64,000 nt of DNA from contig CBDDHW010000045.1 in assembly GCA_965228575.1 (NCBI GenBank), forward strand, positions 1-64,000, in the 5' to 3' direction. Both the position numbers and the translations under genes were made by a program. The notes under the pieces are model-generated. The model ran no database searches and was not told the DNA's origin. It was given only the letters and a program-made list of their open reading frames with translations. Within the stretch, counting starts at the first letter, position 1; every line of letters starts with the position of its first letter. Shown piece after piece: positions 26,251-35,139 of the stretch. The DNA is from UBA11612 sp965228575. GTDB lineage: Bacteria; Pseudomonadota; Alphaproteobacteria; Rhodospirillales; Rhodospirillaceae.

Positions 26251-27372
26251 ATGGCGGATAATGGTGACCGGGACCCGGCGACCGCCGCACATACAAATGG
26301 AGCCAACGGGACCAGTGATCCTTGTGCTCGCCGCCGCTCGGCCTCATCCCAAGTTTCACAAACTTTTGCAGCGCTTGATCTTGGGACCAACAACTGCCGA
26401 ATGCTGATTGCGCGGCCTGACGGTACTTCAGATCACCCTGGTGCATTCCGGGTTGTTGATTCGTTTTCACGTATAACCCGTCTTGGCGAAGGTTTGAGTG
26501 CGAATGGACAGTTGTCAAAAGACGCGATGGACCGCACGGTCGATGCCTTAAAAAAGTGTGCAGAAAAAATGCAGCGCCGCCGGGTGTTAGCTTCACGCAA
26601 TGTCGCAACCGAGGCCTGCCGCCGGGCTGCCAATTGTTCGGAGTTTTTGAACCGAGTCTCAGATGAGGCTGGTCTGGATCTGGAAATCATTTCGGCACAA
26701 GAAGAAGCCACTCTCGCCCTTAAAGGGTGTTCGGCTCTATTGGATTTTGCGATTCCCTACGCCGTTATTTTCGATATTGGCGGAGGATCGACAGAAATTC
26801 TCTTTGTGAAGATCGATTCAGATCGCACCTTGTCCGTCCAAGGATGCGTCTCATTGCCTATGGGTGTTGTTACGGTTGCCGAAGACTGCGGCGGCGGTGA
26901 CTTATGCACACGCACCTACGAGACAGTTGTGACTCGCGTACAGAAATTATTGGAATCTTTTGAACGCGCATATGGAATTGGCGAGAAAATTAGTGCAGGC
27001 GTTGCGCAAATGATTGGCACGTCGGGGACAGTGACAACCTTGGGCGGTTTGCACATGGGGTTAGAGCGTTATGACCGCACGATGGTTGACGGAATCACCC
27101 TTGATTTTGAAACACTGCATGCGACAAGTCAGAGTTTGTGTGCGATGACCTTGCAACAGCGGGCCGCAGAGCCCTGTATTGGCTGGCAACGCGCGGATTT
27201 GATGTTGGCTGGCTGCGCAATCCTCGAGGCAATTTGCCGCCTATGGCCGGTAGGAAAATTGCGCGTTGCTGACCGGGGATTAAGAGAGGGTGTTTTGATG
27301 GACCTTATACACCCGTCTTTATTAAATATCGCACCGGGTGAAATGCACTCACCGTCCATCGCACACGTGTAG
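26251..27372 (+). CDS. Ppx/GppA family phosphatase
   Basis: This 373-residue protein of the exopolyphosphatase/guanosine pentaphosphate phosphohydrolase family acts on polyphosphate or pppGpp. ASKHA motifs: phosphate 1 FAALDLGTNNCRMLIA (about 39-54), RNVATEACRRA (about 114-124), EEATLALKG and phosphate 2 FDIGGGSTEILFV (about 174-186), and GTSGTVTTLGGLH. About 38 polar residues precede the core as a disordered-looking tail. The start ATG 26251 has GGAGGTG upstream. The short form (no C-terminal HD domain) is usual in alphaproteobacteria. It is followed after 12 bases by rlmE. Confidence 0.92.
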   Translation: MADNGDRDPATAAHTNGANGTSDPCARRRSASSQVSQTFAALDLGTNNCRMLIARPDGTSDHPGAFRVVDSFSRITRLGEGLSANGQLSKDAMDRTVDALKKCAEKMQRRRVLASRNVATEACRRAANCSEFLNRVSDEAGLDLEIISAQEEATLALKGCSALLDFAIPYAVIFDIGGGSTEILFVKIDSDRTLSVQGCVSLPMGVVTVAEDCGGGDLCTRTYETVVTRVQKLLESFERAYGIGEKISAGVAQMIGTSGTVTTLGGLHMGLERYDRTMVDGITLDFETLHATSQSLCAMTLQQRAAEPCIGWQRADLMLAGCAILEAICRLWPVGKLRVADRGLREGVLMDLIHPSLLNIAPGEMHSPSIAHV

Positions 27373-27384
27373 TTAAGTGATCTC

Positions 27385-28128
27385 ATGACTCAACGCCGGC
27401 GAGGCGGAGGCCGTAAAAGCCCCACGAAACGTTCTGGAAAACGCTCGGGAGAGAAAAAAATCTCAGGCCGCGGACTCACTGTGCGTGTCAAAAGCGCGCG
27501 CGGTCGTACGGCTGGCTCAACGCGCTGGCTCCAACGCCAACTGAATGATCCCTATGTTGCGCGTGCGCGCGCAGAAGGATATCGCTCGCGGGCGGCGTAT
27601 AAACTCATGGAACTTGATGACAAGTTTCAATTTTTAAAACCTGGTCTAAAAGTCGTGGACCTTGGCGCGGCGCCGGGCGGGTGGACACAGGTGGCGGCGG
27701 CGCGGGTTAAAGCGGACGCACCCGACCAGGGTGCCGTGGTGGCCATAGATATCAATGAGTGGGAAGAAGTTGATGGCGCGCGTTGTATGACCCTCGATTT
27801 CCTCGATCCGTCAGCGCCTGACAAGTTGAAGTCCAGCTTAGGCGGTCCTGCCGATGTGGTCATGAGTGATATGGCGTCGCCCGCCACGGGTCATCGGCCA
27901 ACCGATCACTTGCGCATCATGGGCCTTGCGGAAGCAGCCTGGGAATTCGCCGCGGACGTGCTCGCCCCCGGCGGGGTATTTATATGTAAGGTCCTGCAGG
28001 GCGGGACCGAAGGTGAGCTTCTCACCGAGATCAAAAAACGGTGCGAGACCGTCCGCCATGCGAAACCGCCCGCCAGCCGCCAGGATTCAGCGGAAGTTTA
28101 TTTGGTGGCCAGCGGCTTTAAGGGTTGA
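27385..28128 (+). CDS. rlmE: 23S rRNA 2'-O-methyltransferase RlmE (FtsJ)
   Basis: RlmE methylates the 2'-OH of the uridine in the A loop of 23S rRNA late in 50S assembly. The family K-D-K-E tetrad is complete, with the spacing of the E. coli enzyme in its second half: K73 (AAYKLMEL), D162 (VMSDMASPATGH), K202 (FICKVLQGG) and E237 (DSAEVYLV). SAM motif I is VVDLGAAPGGW. A basic tail of about 45 residues (RRRGGGRKSPTKRSGKR) at the start probably contacts RNA. It lies between the Ppx/GppA gene and guaB. Confidence 0.96.
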   Translation: MTQRRRGGGRKSPTKRSGKRSGEKKISGRGLTVRVKSARGRTAGSTRWLQRQLNDPYVARARAEGYRSRAAYKLMELDDKFQFLKPGLKVVDLGAAPGGWTQVAAARVKADAPDQGAVVAIDINEWEEVDGARCMTLDFLDPSAPDKLKSSLGGPADVVMSDMASPATGHRPTDHLRIMGLAEAAWEFAADVLAPGGVFICKVLQGGTEGELLTEIKKRCETVRHAKPPASRQDSAEVYLVASGFKG

Positions 28129-28280
28129 ATCTAAAGGTATCAGCCCCCGTCCGAGCCTTGTATCCCCCCATAAATCATGCAATAACCCCGCACCTTTTTA
28201 AACGTGCTAGCGAATTTTTGTGAGCGAGATTTTCACACGAGGCTGGCGCACACATTGAAGGAGCGGGACGCGGAGGACGC

Positions 28281-29747
28281 ATGGAGATACAAGAAGCCCT
28301 GACGTTTGACGACGTTCTGCTCGTCCCTGCGGCCTCATCGGTTCTCCCTGCCCAGACCAACACTTCCACGCGCTTGACCAAATCCATATCGCTGAACATT
28401 CCGCTTATCTCCGCGGCCATGGACACCGTGACCGAGCACGGGCTGGCGATTGCTTTAGCGCAGGCAGGCGGTATTGGTGTCGTTCACAAGAACTTCAGCG
28501 CTGAGGAACAAGCTCAGGAAGTTCGGCAGGTTAAAAAATTCGAGTCCGGCATGGTGGTCAATCCGGTCACCATTTATCCCGATCAAACGCTAGCCGATGC
28601 ACTTCGTCTTCGTGAGCAGCATAAAATTTCCGGCATCCCGGTTGTGGAAAAAGGCTCCGGCAAACTGGTCGGTATTCTCACCAATCGCGACATGCGCTTT
28701 GCCACGGACATGAAAGAGCCTGTGAGCAATCTCATGACCAAAGAGCGGCTCATCACCGCGCCTGAAAATATCGACCGGGATAATGCGGTGAAACTTTTGC
28801 ACCAATACCGCATTGAGAAATTACTCGTTGTTGACAAAGACTACCGTTGCGTCGGCTTGGTTACGGTTAAGGACATTGAAAAAGCGCGCGCTCATCCGCT
28901 TGCCAGTAAAGACGAACAAGGCCGACTGCGGGTCGCAGCCGCCACCGGCGTAGGTGATGACGGTTATGCGCGCGCCGAAGTGTTATTGGAGGCCGGCGTT
29001 GATGTACTTGTCGTGGATACCGCCCATGGTCATTCGGCTTCGGTGATCGAAGCTGTTGATCGGATAAAACGCGCATCGAATTACACCCAGGTCGTCGCCG
29101 GAAACATTGCGACTCCCGAGGCGGCTAAAGCCCTGATCGATGCAGGGGCCGACGCAGTTAAAGTTGGAATCGGACCAGGCTCGATTTGCACGACGCGCGT
29201 CGTTGCCGGAGTGGGCGTGCCGCAATTGACCGCGGTGATGGAGGTCAGCGAGGTCGCGCGCAAATCGGGCGTACCGGTTATTGCCGACGGCGGAATCAAG
29301 GCGTCCGGTGATATCGCGAAAGCTATCGCGGCGGGCGCTGATTGCGTGATGATCGGCTCACTCCTTGCGGGGACTGAAGAGAGCCCCGGTGAAGTTATTT
29401 TGTACCAGGGGCGCACGTACAAAGATTACCGCGGCATGGGGTCATTGGGCGCGATGGCACGCGGATCGGCCGACCGGTACTTCCAGGAAGAAGTGCGCGA
29501 CAATATGAAATTGGTCCCCGAGGGTATTGAGGGACGTGTGCCTTATAAGGGCCCGGCGGGCACGGTCGTTCATCAATTGATTGGTGGACTGAAGGCGGCG
29601 ATGGGATACACCGGCAATGCGACCATTGCCGATCTACAAAAGAACGCCAAGTTTCGGCGGATCACGGGCGCAGGTATGCGCGAAAGTCATGTTCACGATG
29701 TTACGGTCACACGCGAAGCGCCCAACTACCGCCTCAACAACTCTTAA
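28281..29747 (+). CDS. guaB: Inosine-5'-monophosphate dehydrogenase
   Basis: GuaB oxidises IMP to XMP with NAD, the first committed step to GMP. The 488-residue length is standard. TIM-barrel start LTFDDVLLVPA, a pair of CBS domains (about 93-205, inserted in the barrel), the catalytic loop GPGSICTTRVVAGVGVP with C303, and the flap YRGMGSLGAM are all present. The CBS pair is the usual site of nucleotide regulation. A ribosome site, AAGGAGCGGG, precedes the start. It is separated from guaA only by an RNA methyltransferase gene on the same strand. Confidence 0.97.
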   Translation: MEIQEALTFDDVLLVPAASSVLPAQTNTSTRLTKSISLNIPLISAAMDTVTEHGLAIALAQAGGIGVVHKNFSAEEQAQEVRQVKKFESGMVVNPVTIYPDQTLADALRLREQHKISGIPVVEKGSGKLVGILTNRDMRFATDMKEPVSNLMTKERLITAPENIDRDNAVKLLHQYRIEKLLVVDKDYRCVGLVTVKDIEKARAHPLASKDEQGRLRVAAATGVGDDGYARAEVLLEAGVDVLVVDTAHGHSASVIEAVDRIKRASNYTQVVAGNIATPEAAKALIDAGADAVKVGIGPGSICTTRVVAGVGVPQLTAVMEVSEVARKSGVPVIADGGIKASGDIAKAIAAGADCVMIGSLLAGTEESPGEVILYQGRTYKDYRGMGSLGAMARGSADRYFQEEVRDNMKLVPEGIEGRVPYKGPAGTVVHQLIGGLKAAMGYTGNATIADLQKNAKFRRITGAGMRESHVHDVTVTREAPNYRLNNS

Positions 29748-29777
29748 TCCGCCCCAAGCGCGGCGGAGCCTTGCCTC

Positions 29778-31067
29778 ATGACGCCCGCCGCTCGCATACA
29801 AGCTGCGATCGATCTATTAGACGAAGTGCTGTCCACGGACCGTCCGGCGGACGGTGTTCTGTCAGCGTACTTTCGCGCGCGCCGGTTTATTGGGTCGAAA
29901 GATCGCCGCGCGGTTTCCGAGCAAGTTTGGCGCGTCTTAAGGCATCGCGCCCGCCTGACATGGGCATTGGGCACTGAAACGCCAAATTCACGGCTCTTGA
30001 TTGCGGCCAACCTCGTGCGCGGTGAAAGCAAGTCGATTGATGCTGTCGCGGGATTGTTCTCAGGTGCGCGGCATGGCCCGTCCCCACTGTCGACCAATGA
30101 GAAGCGTATGGTTGAGCGCGCCGGTACTCAAACGATCGACACGGCTCCGCAATCCATCAAATTTGAATGTCCGGAGTGGCTGCTTAAAAAATTGGACGCG
30201 GCATTCGGCGAGGAGGCCGATACAGAAATTTCTGCCTTGGGCGAAGAAGCCGCACTCGATCTCAGGGTAAACACACTGAAAGCCACGCGCGAAGATGTCT
30301 TGGCCTCATTGAAGGCAGAAGAGATAGACGCCGAGCCGACACCGTTCTCGCCGCTCGGTATTCGTCTGCCAGCGCGCATCGCCCTCGGCGCACACGACGG
30401 CTTTAAGGCCGGTTTATTTGAAGTGCAGGATGAGGCCTCTCAAGTGTGCGCGCAGCTCGTTGATGCGCGCCCTGGCCAAGCGGTTCTCGATTTATGCGCA
30501 GGCGCAGGCGGCAAAACCCTCGCGCTCGCTGCGTCCATGAAAAACAAGGGCCGTTTGATCGCAAGCGATGTCTCCGTTGGCCGCCTTGAACGAAGTAAGC
30601 GCCGCTTGCGCCGTGCGGGCGTTCATAACGCGACACTACGAGTCCTTGAGGACGCGGACAAATGGGTTAAACGCCAATCCGGGACGTTTGACCGCGTGTT
30701 GGTCGACGCGCCGTGCTCCGGCATTGGCGCATGGCGGCGTAATCCTGACGCGCGGTGGCATCTTTCTCCCGACAACCTAGAGGCTCTAAACCGCACTCAA
30801 GACGATCTTCTGGACCGCGCCGCGCCGCTCGTCAAAAAGGGCGGCCATCTGGTTTACGCCACGTGTTCGCTTTTAAATGAGGAAAACACAGCGCGGATTG
30901 ATGCGTTCCTGGCGCGCAACGACACATTTACAATCCGCCCGATTTCCGAAGCATGGCAATCCGTTTTTAAATCACCCTGTCCGGCAGGCGGTCCATTCCT
31001 GACCTTGACCCCGGCGCGGCACGGCACCGATGGTTTTTTCGTGGCCATTCTCACCCGGGTTCCTTAA
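29778..31067 (+). CDS. RsmB/NOP-family rRNA cytosine-C5 methyltransferase
   Basis: This 429-residue SAM-dependent RNA m5C methyltransferase most likely acts on 16S rRNA in the manner of RsmB. The N-terminal part (1-130) is helical and NusB-like in length. The core has motif I VLDLCAGAGGKTLAL, motif IV VLVDAPCSGIGAWRRNPD with one catalytic cysteine and motif VI YATCSLLNEEN with the second cysteine. The FEVQDEASQ motif typical of the family precedes it. It sits between guaB and guaA in one orientation, with gaps of 30 and 21 bases, so it is probably co-transcribed. RsmB versus another NOP2/Sun member is not decided by sequence alone. Confidence 0.92.
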   Translation: MTPAARIQAAIDLLDEVLSTDRPADGVLSAYFRARRFIGSKDRRAVSEQVWRVLRHRARLTWALGTETPNSRLLIAANLVRGESKSIDAVAGLFSGARHGPSPLSTNEKRMVERAGTQTIDTAPQSIKFECPEWLLKKLDAAFGEEADTEISALGEEAALDLRVNTLKATREDVLASLKAEEIDAEPTPFSPLGIRLPARIALGAHDGFKAGLFEVQDEASQVCAQLVDARPGQAVLDLCAGAGGKTLALAASMKNKGRLIASDVSVGRLERSKRRLRRAGVHNATLRVLEDADKWVKRQSGTFDRVLVDAPCSGIGAWRRNPDARWHLSPDNLEALNRTQDDLLDRAAPLVKKGGHLVYATCSLLNEENTARIDAFLARNDTFTIRPISEAWQSVFKSPCPAGGPFLTLTPARHGTDGFFVAILTRVP

Positions 31068-31088
31068 ACAAGGCCCGAAGGACAAGGC

Positions 31089-32654
31089 ATGACTCTAGAC
31101 AGCACCGACCGCATTCTCATTATCGATTTCGGCTCCCAGGTCACCCAGCTGATTGCGCGGCGGGTGCGTGAAGCGGGGGTGTATTGCGAAATCCACCCCT
31201 TCAATAAAGTCACGGCGGCGTCCATCAAAAGCTTCGGTCCGCGCGGGATTATTTTATCTGGTGGGCCCGCATCGGTGACGGACATCGGTACGCCCAAAGC
31301 CCCTGACGCTGTATTCGAGATGAGCTTGCCCGTACTCGGAATCTGCTATGGCCAGCAAACCATGGTTGCCCAGCTTGGCGGCAAGGTCGACAACGCTGGC
31401 CACCGGGAATTTGGCCGCGCGTTTATCGATATTAAAGACACGTGTGCCCTTTTCGATGGATTGTGGCCCACCGGCGCGCGCGAGCAAGTGTGGATGAGCC
31501 ACGGTGACCGGGTGATCGATCTCCCGGACGGTTTTAAACCTGTAGCGACCAGTGAAGGCGCGCCGTTCGCCGCCATTGCCGACGATGCTCGGCATTTTTA
31601 TGGCGTTCAATTTCATCCCGAGGTCGTGCACACCCCGCAAGGCGCCGCGCTTCTCAAGCGCTTCACCCTCGATATTTGCGGCGCCAAAGGCGATTGGACC
31701 ATGGCCGCGTTCCGCACCGAGGCCATAGACGCGATCCGCGCCCAAGTAGGCAAAGGTCGGGTGATTTGCGGCCTATCGGGCGGTGTGGATTCATCCGTGG
31801 TCGCCGCGCTGGTGCACGAAGCCATCGGCGATCAGCTCACCTGTGTTTTGGTCGATCACGGTTTGATGCGCGAAGGCGAAACCGAACAAGTGGTGCGCGT
31901 GTTTCGCGACCGGTTCAATATCCATCTCATTGATCGCGACGCCTCTGATCTGTTTCTCGGCAAGCTCGCCGGACAAACCGACCCTGAGACCAAACGCAAA
32001 ATCATCGGGGCGACCTTTATCGACGTATTCGAAGAAGAAGCCAAAAAACTCGGTGGCGCCGATTTTCTCGCACAAGGCACGCTGTACCCGGACGTCATCG
32101 AGTCCGTCTCGTTTCACGGCGGCCCGTCGGTGACCATCAAATCGCACCACAATGTCGGCGGGCTTCCCGAACGGATGAATATGAAACTGGTCGAGCCCCT
32201 GCGCGAGCTCTTTAAGGATGAAGTGCGCGCGCTGGGTCTGGAATTGGGCCTTCCTCAAGAAATGGTCGGCCGTCATCCATTCCCCGGTCCGGGCCTTGCC
32301 ATCCGCATCCCGGGGCAGGAGATCACCGCGGAAAAACTCGACATTTTGCGAAAGTCGGACGCCATTTACCTTGAAGAAATCCGAAATGCAGGTCTTTACG
32401 ATTCTATCTGGCAAGCTTTCGCCGTGCTCCTGCCGGTGCGCACGGTCGGTGTGATGGGCGATTCGCGTTCGTATGATTATGCGCTGGCTTTACGCGCGGT
32501 CACATCGACCGACGGGATGACCGCGGACTACTACCACTTCGATATGGAATTCTTGGGCCGGGTTGCGAACCGCATCATCAATGAGGTCAAGGGCGTGAAC
32601 CGTGTCACTTACGATGTGACCTCCAAGCCTCCCGGAACCATTGAGTGGGAGTAG
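31089..32654 (+). CDS. guaA: GMP synthase (glutamine-hydrolysing)
   Basis: GuaA aminates XMP to GMP using glutamine and ATP. The class I glutamine amidotransferase domain (about 1-200) has the nucleophile C86 in LGICYGQQ and the His-Glu pair in FHPEVVHT. The ATP-pyrophosphatase P-loop is SGGVDSSVVAAL (about 230-241). The C-terminal dimerisation/XMP domain ends RVTYDVTSKPPGTIEWE, the nearly invariant GuaA tail. This 3' end is known in several bacteria as an integration site for islands, and here a degenerate copy of it lies at 33439-33489 behind a foreign-looking gene. Confidence 0.97.
   Translation: MTLDSTDRILIIDFGSQVTQLIARRVREAGVYCEIHPFNKVTAASIKSFGPRGIILSGGPASVTDIGTPKAPDAVFEMSLPVLGICYGQQTMVAQLGGKVDNAGHREFGRAFIDIKDTCALFDGLWPTGAREQVWMSHGDRVIDLPDGFKPVATSEGAPFAAIADDARHFYGVQFHPEVVHTPQGAALLKRFTLDICGAKGDWTMAAFRTEAIDAIRAQVGKGRVICGLSGGVDSSVVAALVHEAIGDQLTCVLVDHGLMREGETEQVVRVFRDRFNIHLIDRDASDLFLGKLAGQTDPETKRKIIGATFIDVFEEEAKKLGGADFLAQGTLYPDVIESVSFHGGPSVTIKSHHNVGGLPERMNMKLVEPLRELFKDEVRALGLELGLPQEMVGRHPFPGPGLAIRIPGQEITAEKLDILRKSDAIYLEEIRNAGLYDSIWQAFAVLLPVRTVGVMGDSRSYDYALALRAVTSTDGMTADYYHFDMEFLGRVANRIINEVKGVNRVTYDVTSKPPGTIEWE
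32601..32651 (+). repeat. guaA 3' end, reference copy of duplicated tail
   Basis: The last 17 codons of guaA (RVTYDVTSKPPGTIEWE). Matched by 33439-33489 and, over its last bases only, by 35032-35046. It is the probable attachment site for the accessory stretch that follows. Confidence 0.7.
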
Positions 32655-32673
32655 CAACGCCGAGGGAAACGCC

Positions 32674-33408
32674 ATGGGTCCGGTAACGAAAATCCTTCTC
32701 AGATTTTACGGCAACCTTGCGACGCTTCCCTTCCGGTTTAGAAACAGAAAAATCTCGGAGCCGCCGAATACGTCTCACAGCGCATGGGAAGACTACCTCT
32801 CGGGGGCGTTTAACAAGCCGGGCATGAAAGTTCTGGAGATTGGATCCAGAAACGTATCGGGCGCTAACCTCCGGCATAAATTTGCGAACGCTCAATATAC
32901 CGGTTTTGATCTTTACGACGGAGAAAACGTCGATATCGTCGGCGATGCCCACGCGCTGTCCACCTATTTTCCGGGCGGCGAGAAGTTCGATCTCATTTTT
33001 TCAAGCGCGGTTTTTGAACATCTCTATATGCCCTGGCTCGTCGCGCAGGAAATTCAAAAGCTGCTAAAAGTCGGCGGGCACGTTTTTGTCGAGACACATT
33101 TTTCGTTTTCTTCGCACGAACGCCCCTGGCATTTCTTTCAATTCTCGGACATGGGGCTCCGGGCTTTGTTTAACGATGCCTTGGGTTTTGATCTGATCGA
33201 AAACGGTATGAGCAATCCTGTAAGCGGATATTTTGCCCACGATGCCGACGACGATCTTAAGCACATGCCCGTGACCGAGTTGTACTGTCATAGCGAAATT
33301 TTCTGTAAGAAACGCTGCGATGTCGAAAATTTCAATTGGAACCAGGTTTCAATGGACGACATCTTAGAGGGGGCGCGTTACCCCGTGCCTCGGTCTAAGG
33401 AGTCCTAA
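32674..33408 (+). CDS. Class I SAM-dependent methyltransferase
   Basis: This is a 244-residue methyltransferase of the Methyltransf_11 type. Motif I is VLEIGSRNVSGANL (about 50), the acidic loop is FDLYDGENVDIVGDAH, and the motif IV region is FDLIFSSAVFEHLYMP, followed by LKVGGHVFVETHF. Similar proteins methylate sugars or small molecules in surface-glycan clusters; the substrate is unknown here. A TTG start at 32641 would overlap guaA. I prefer ATG 32674, with CGAGGGA at 32661-32667. It lies between guaA and a degenerate guaA tail, so it is probably cargo of an integrated element. Confidence 0.8.
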   Translation: MGPVTKILLRFYGNLATLPFRFRNRKISEPPNTSHSAWEDYLSGAFNKPGMKVLEIGSRNVSGANLRHKFANAQYTGFDLYDGENVDIVGDAHALSTYFPGGEKFDLIFSSAVFEHLYMPWLVAQEIQKLLKVGGHVFVETHFSFSSHERPWHFFQFSDMGLRALFNDALGFDLIENGMSNPVSGYFAHDADDDLKHMPVTELYCHSEIFCKKRCDVENFNWNQVSMDDILEGARYPVPRSKES

Positions 33409-33438
33409 CAGCCATATGGTCCCAAACAATGCGTGATG

Positions 33439-33489
33439 CGCGTGGCTTGTGATGTGACCTCGAGGCTGCCGGGGACGACCGAGTGGGAA
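33439..33489 (+). repeat. Degenerate copy of the guaA 3' end (att-type)
   Basis: In frame this reads RVACDVTSRLPGTTEWE against RVTYDVTSKPPGTIEWE in guaA. Most DNA differences are third-position or conservative, so it derives from a real guaA tail rather than from chance. No other part of guaA is nearby. It is best read as the displaced 3' end left by integration into guaA. Confidence 0.75.
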
Positions 33490-33753
33490 TATCCAAAGGT
33501 CATTAGTCCACTAATTTCGCAACACTATTACTTCATTAGCTTTTTATATGGTTAGCAACAATCATCAATCTAGCATTGTTCATTGTCCAAATTTTGGCGA
33601 ATCTATGACTGCGCTTGGAGGAAACAGATCTTCCGTTTCTGATCGAAAATTCTTGAGCGAATTCAGCGGGTAGCTAAAGTCCAAAAATACTTTGTCGAAC
33701 GATGACAAAATTGAGGTGTGGATTCTAAACGTCCAGGTGAGTCTGATCAGACG
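33490..33753. other. Gap without a gene
   Basis: About 260 AT-rich bases after the guaA tail copy. No integrase, RNA gene or terminator could be supported. It precedes the DUF1801 gene and probably holds its promoter. Confidence 0.3.
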
Positions 33754-34164
33754 ATGACAAAAAATAATAAGACAACACCGACAGGTGCTTCTGTCGACGA
33801 ATTTATCTCCGCAATAAAGAACTCGCGCCGTAGGAAAGACGCTTTGATAGCGCTTGAATTGTACAAAGACGTAACGGGGGAAGCACCAGTTATGTGGGGC
33901 CCTTCAATCATTGGGTTTGGGTCACGAAGTTTCATGTATGCATCAGGCAAAGCGGGAAAAGCACCGGTTGCATGTTTTTCGCCCCGAAAAGCCAACATGA
34001 CTTTCTACGTTGGCAATAACTTTGAAGGGGCCGGGACGCTTTATGGCAAGTTAGGGAAGCACAAGAAGTCGGTAGCGTGCCTTTACATCAATAAGTTGGA
34101 CGATGTGGATTTAACAGTGTTACGCGAAATTATAAAACGTCAGATTCTCAATAAAGCGATTTAA
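33754..34164 (+). CDS. DUF1801 domain protein
   Basis: This is a 136-residue cytosolic protein of the DUF1801 (YdhG-like) family, seen from VDEFISAIKNSRRRKDALIA (about 12-31) and the WGPSIIGFGSR motif. The family function is not established; the fold is related to SufE/iron-chaperone-like small proteins. Frame is open to a GTG at 33718, but ATG 33754 gives the usual N terminus. It is alone, with AT-rich surroundings, between the guaA tail copy and the GFA gene, and fits accessory cargo. Confidence 0.75.
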   Translation: MTKNNKTTPTGASVDEFISAIKNSRRRKDALIALELYKDVTGEAPVMWGPSIIGFGSRSFMYASGKAGKAPVACFSPRKANMTFYVGNNFEGAGTLYGKLGKHKKSVACLYINKLDDVDLTVLREIIKRQILNKAI

Positions 34165-34345
34165 CCCAGTTTCAAGAGGCATTCCGTCCAATACTTAAGT
34201 ATGCGATTTGTTGATCGCCAAATGGGGCTGTACCTAGATAACTTAAGCGCAAACGAATCATGCTATTTGGTAGGTCATATAACTTCCTCAACCGGCAGTA
34301 TTTTTCTCAAATAGCGTCCTTTACAATATTATCGGCCCTTTACCT

Positions 34346-34756
34346 TTATGAGTCGGTAAACGATGGGTGCCCATCAAACTGCTCTGCATCGTCGCCGATG
34401 ACATACCATGACGGTTTTTCCGTAACGAATTCGTGGAAACGGTTCTTTACGTTAAATTCACTGTCGAGTGCGTTCGCTGAAATCGGAAAGCTGTCGTTCT
34501 CTGAAAGAATTTCGCCCAATGCAGTACCGCATATCCTGCAAAAACAACGTCTATACTTATAAGGAGGAATAGGTTCAAAAACCTGAACACAATCCTTGCC
34601 GCTAATCCATTTCAGATCATGTTTCTTGACGAATACAAGGGCGCTCATACCGACCTTGCGGCACCTAGTGCAATGACAGGTTCCCATTAAGGTTGGCTCC
34701 GCCAACAAGCCGAATTTCACAGCCCCACAGCAGCAGCTTCCGCTAATTAATTCCAT
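34346..34756 (-). CDS. GFA/CENP-V family zinc protein
   Basis: This 136-residue protein of the GFA (formaldehyde-activating-like, Mss4 fold) family binds two zinc ions through cysteines: CCCGAVKF near the start, CHCTRCRK (about 27-34) and the later CRICG. Most family members act in glutathione adduct chemistry or are uncharacterised. An upstream ATG exists at 34795, but ATG 34756 has AGGAAG four bases before it and starts at the normal family position (MELISGSCCCG). It is convergent with the DUF1801 gene. Confidence 0.82.
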   Translation of the reverse strand: MELISGSCCCGAVKFGLLAEPTLMGTCHCTRCRKVGMSALVFVKKHDLKWISGKDCVQVFEPIPPYKYRRCFCRICGTALGEILSENDSFPISANALDSEFNVKNRFHEFVTEKPSWYVIGDDAEQFDGHPSFTDS

Positions 34757-34818
34757 TGATCTTCCTTTATTCTTGGCAATCTCAAGAAAGAACATTAGGT
34801 GAACATACGGTTTTTAGC

Positions 34819-35029
34819 AATGGCTAAACCGCAGAACTTGAGGTGGGAGAGCCCTTCCACTTCTGGCTTAGTCACGATGGTAAGCGACTACATAATCGTG
34901 TAAGCCTTTAACCGTTGGCGGGGCAAGATGGGGTGGAGTGTGCCGGGCTGGTAGTGACCCATTTGGTTTTCTTAACAGTAGCGAGCAAATATTTTACTAC
35001 CTTATTTCAAAATGGTTAGACCGCAAGAA
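34819..35029. repeat. Imperfect direct repeat around a gene-free stretch
   Basis: AATGGCTAAACCGCAGAA (34819-34836) recurs as AATGGTTAGACCGCAAGAA (35011-35029). The copies are about 190 bases apart, and no gene lies between them. The second copy touches the guaA-tail-like site at 35032, so these may be integrase arm sites. The rest of 34800-35090 shows nothing else. Confidence 0.35.
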
Positions 35030-35031
35030 TC

Positions 35032-35046
35032 ATCGAGTGGGACTAG
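35032..35046 (+). repeat. Short guaA-tail-like site (possible outer att)
   Basis: ATCGAGTGGGACTAG codes IEWD plus stop in one frame and matches the last bases of guaA (ATTGAGTGGGAGTAG) at 13 of 15 positions. It is 2.4 kb past guaA, at the border where native-looking genes resume. It is short, so chance cannot be excluded. Confidence 0.4.
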
Positions 35047-35091
35047 AAAGCGCCCGCTGAAACAATCCTGAAGATCGCCCAAAACAAAACG

Positions 35092-35116
35092 GCCCCCACT
35101 AGGTGAGGGCCGTTTC
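35092..35116 (-). terminator. Rho-independent terminator of the DUF1592 cluster
   Basis: A stem of ACGGCCC with GGGCCGT flanks a loop containing CACTAGGTG. On the minus strand it is followed by a T-rich run. It lies about 25 bases past the stop of the last gene of the four-gene cluster. Confidence 0.75.
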
Positions 35117-35139
35117 AATTTGCGCTGTGCGCGAGGGTC

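Noticed and set aside
31791..32414. 207-codon minus-strand frame inside guaA
   Set aside because: Shadow of the guaA ATP-pyrophosphatase domain.
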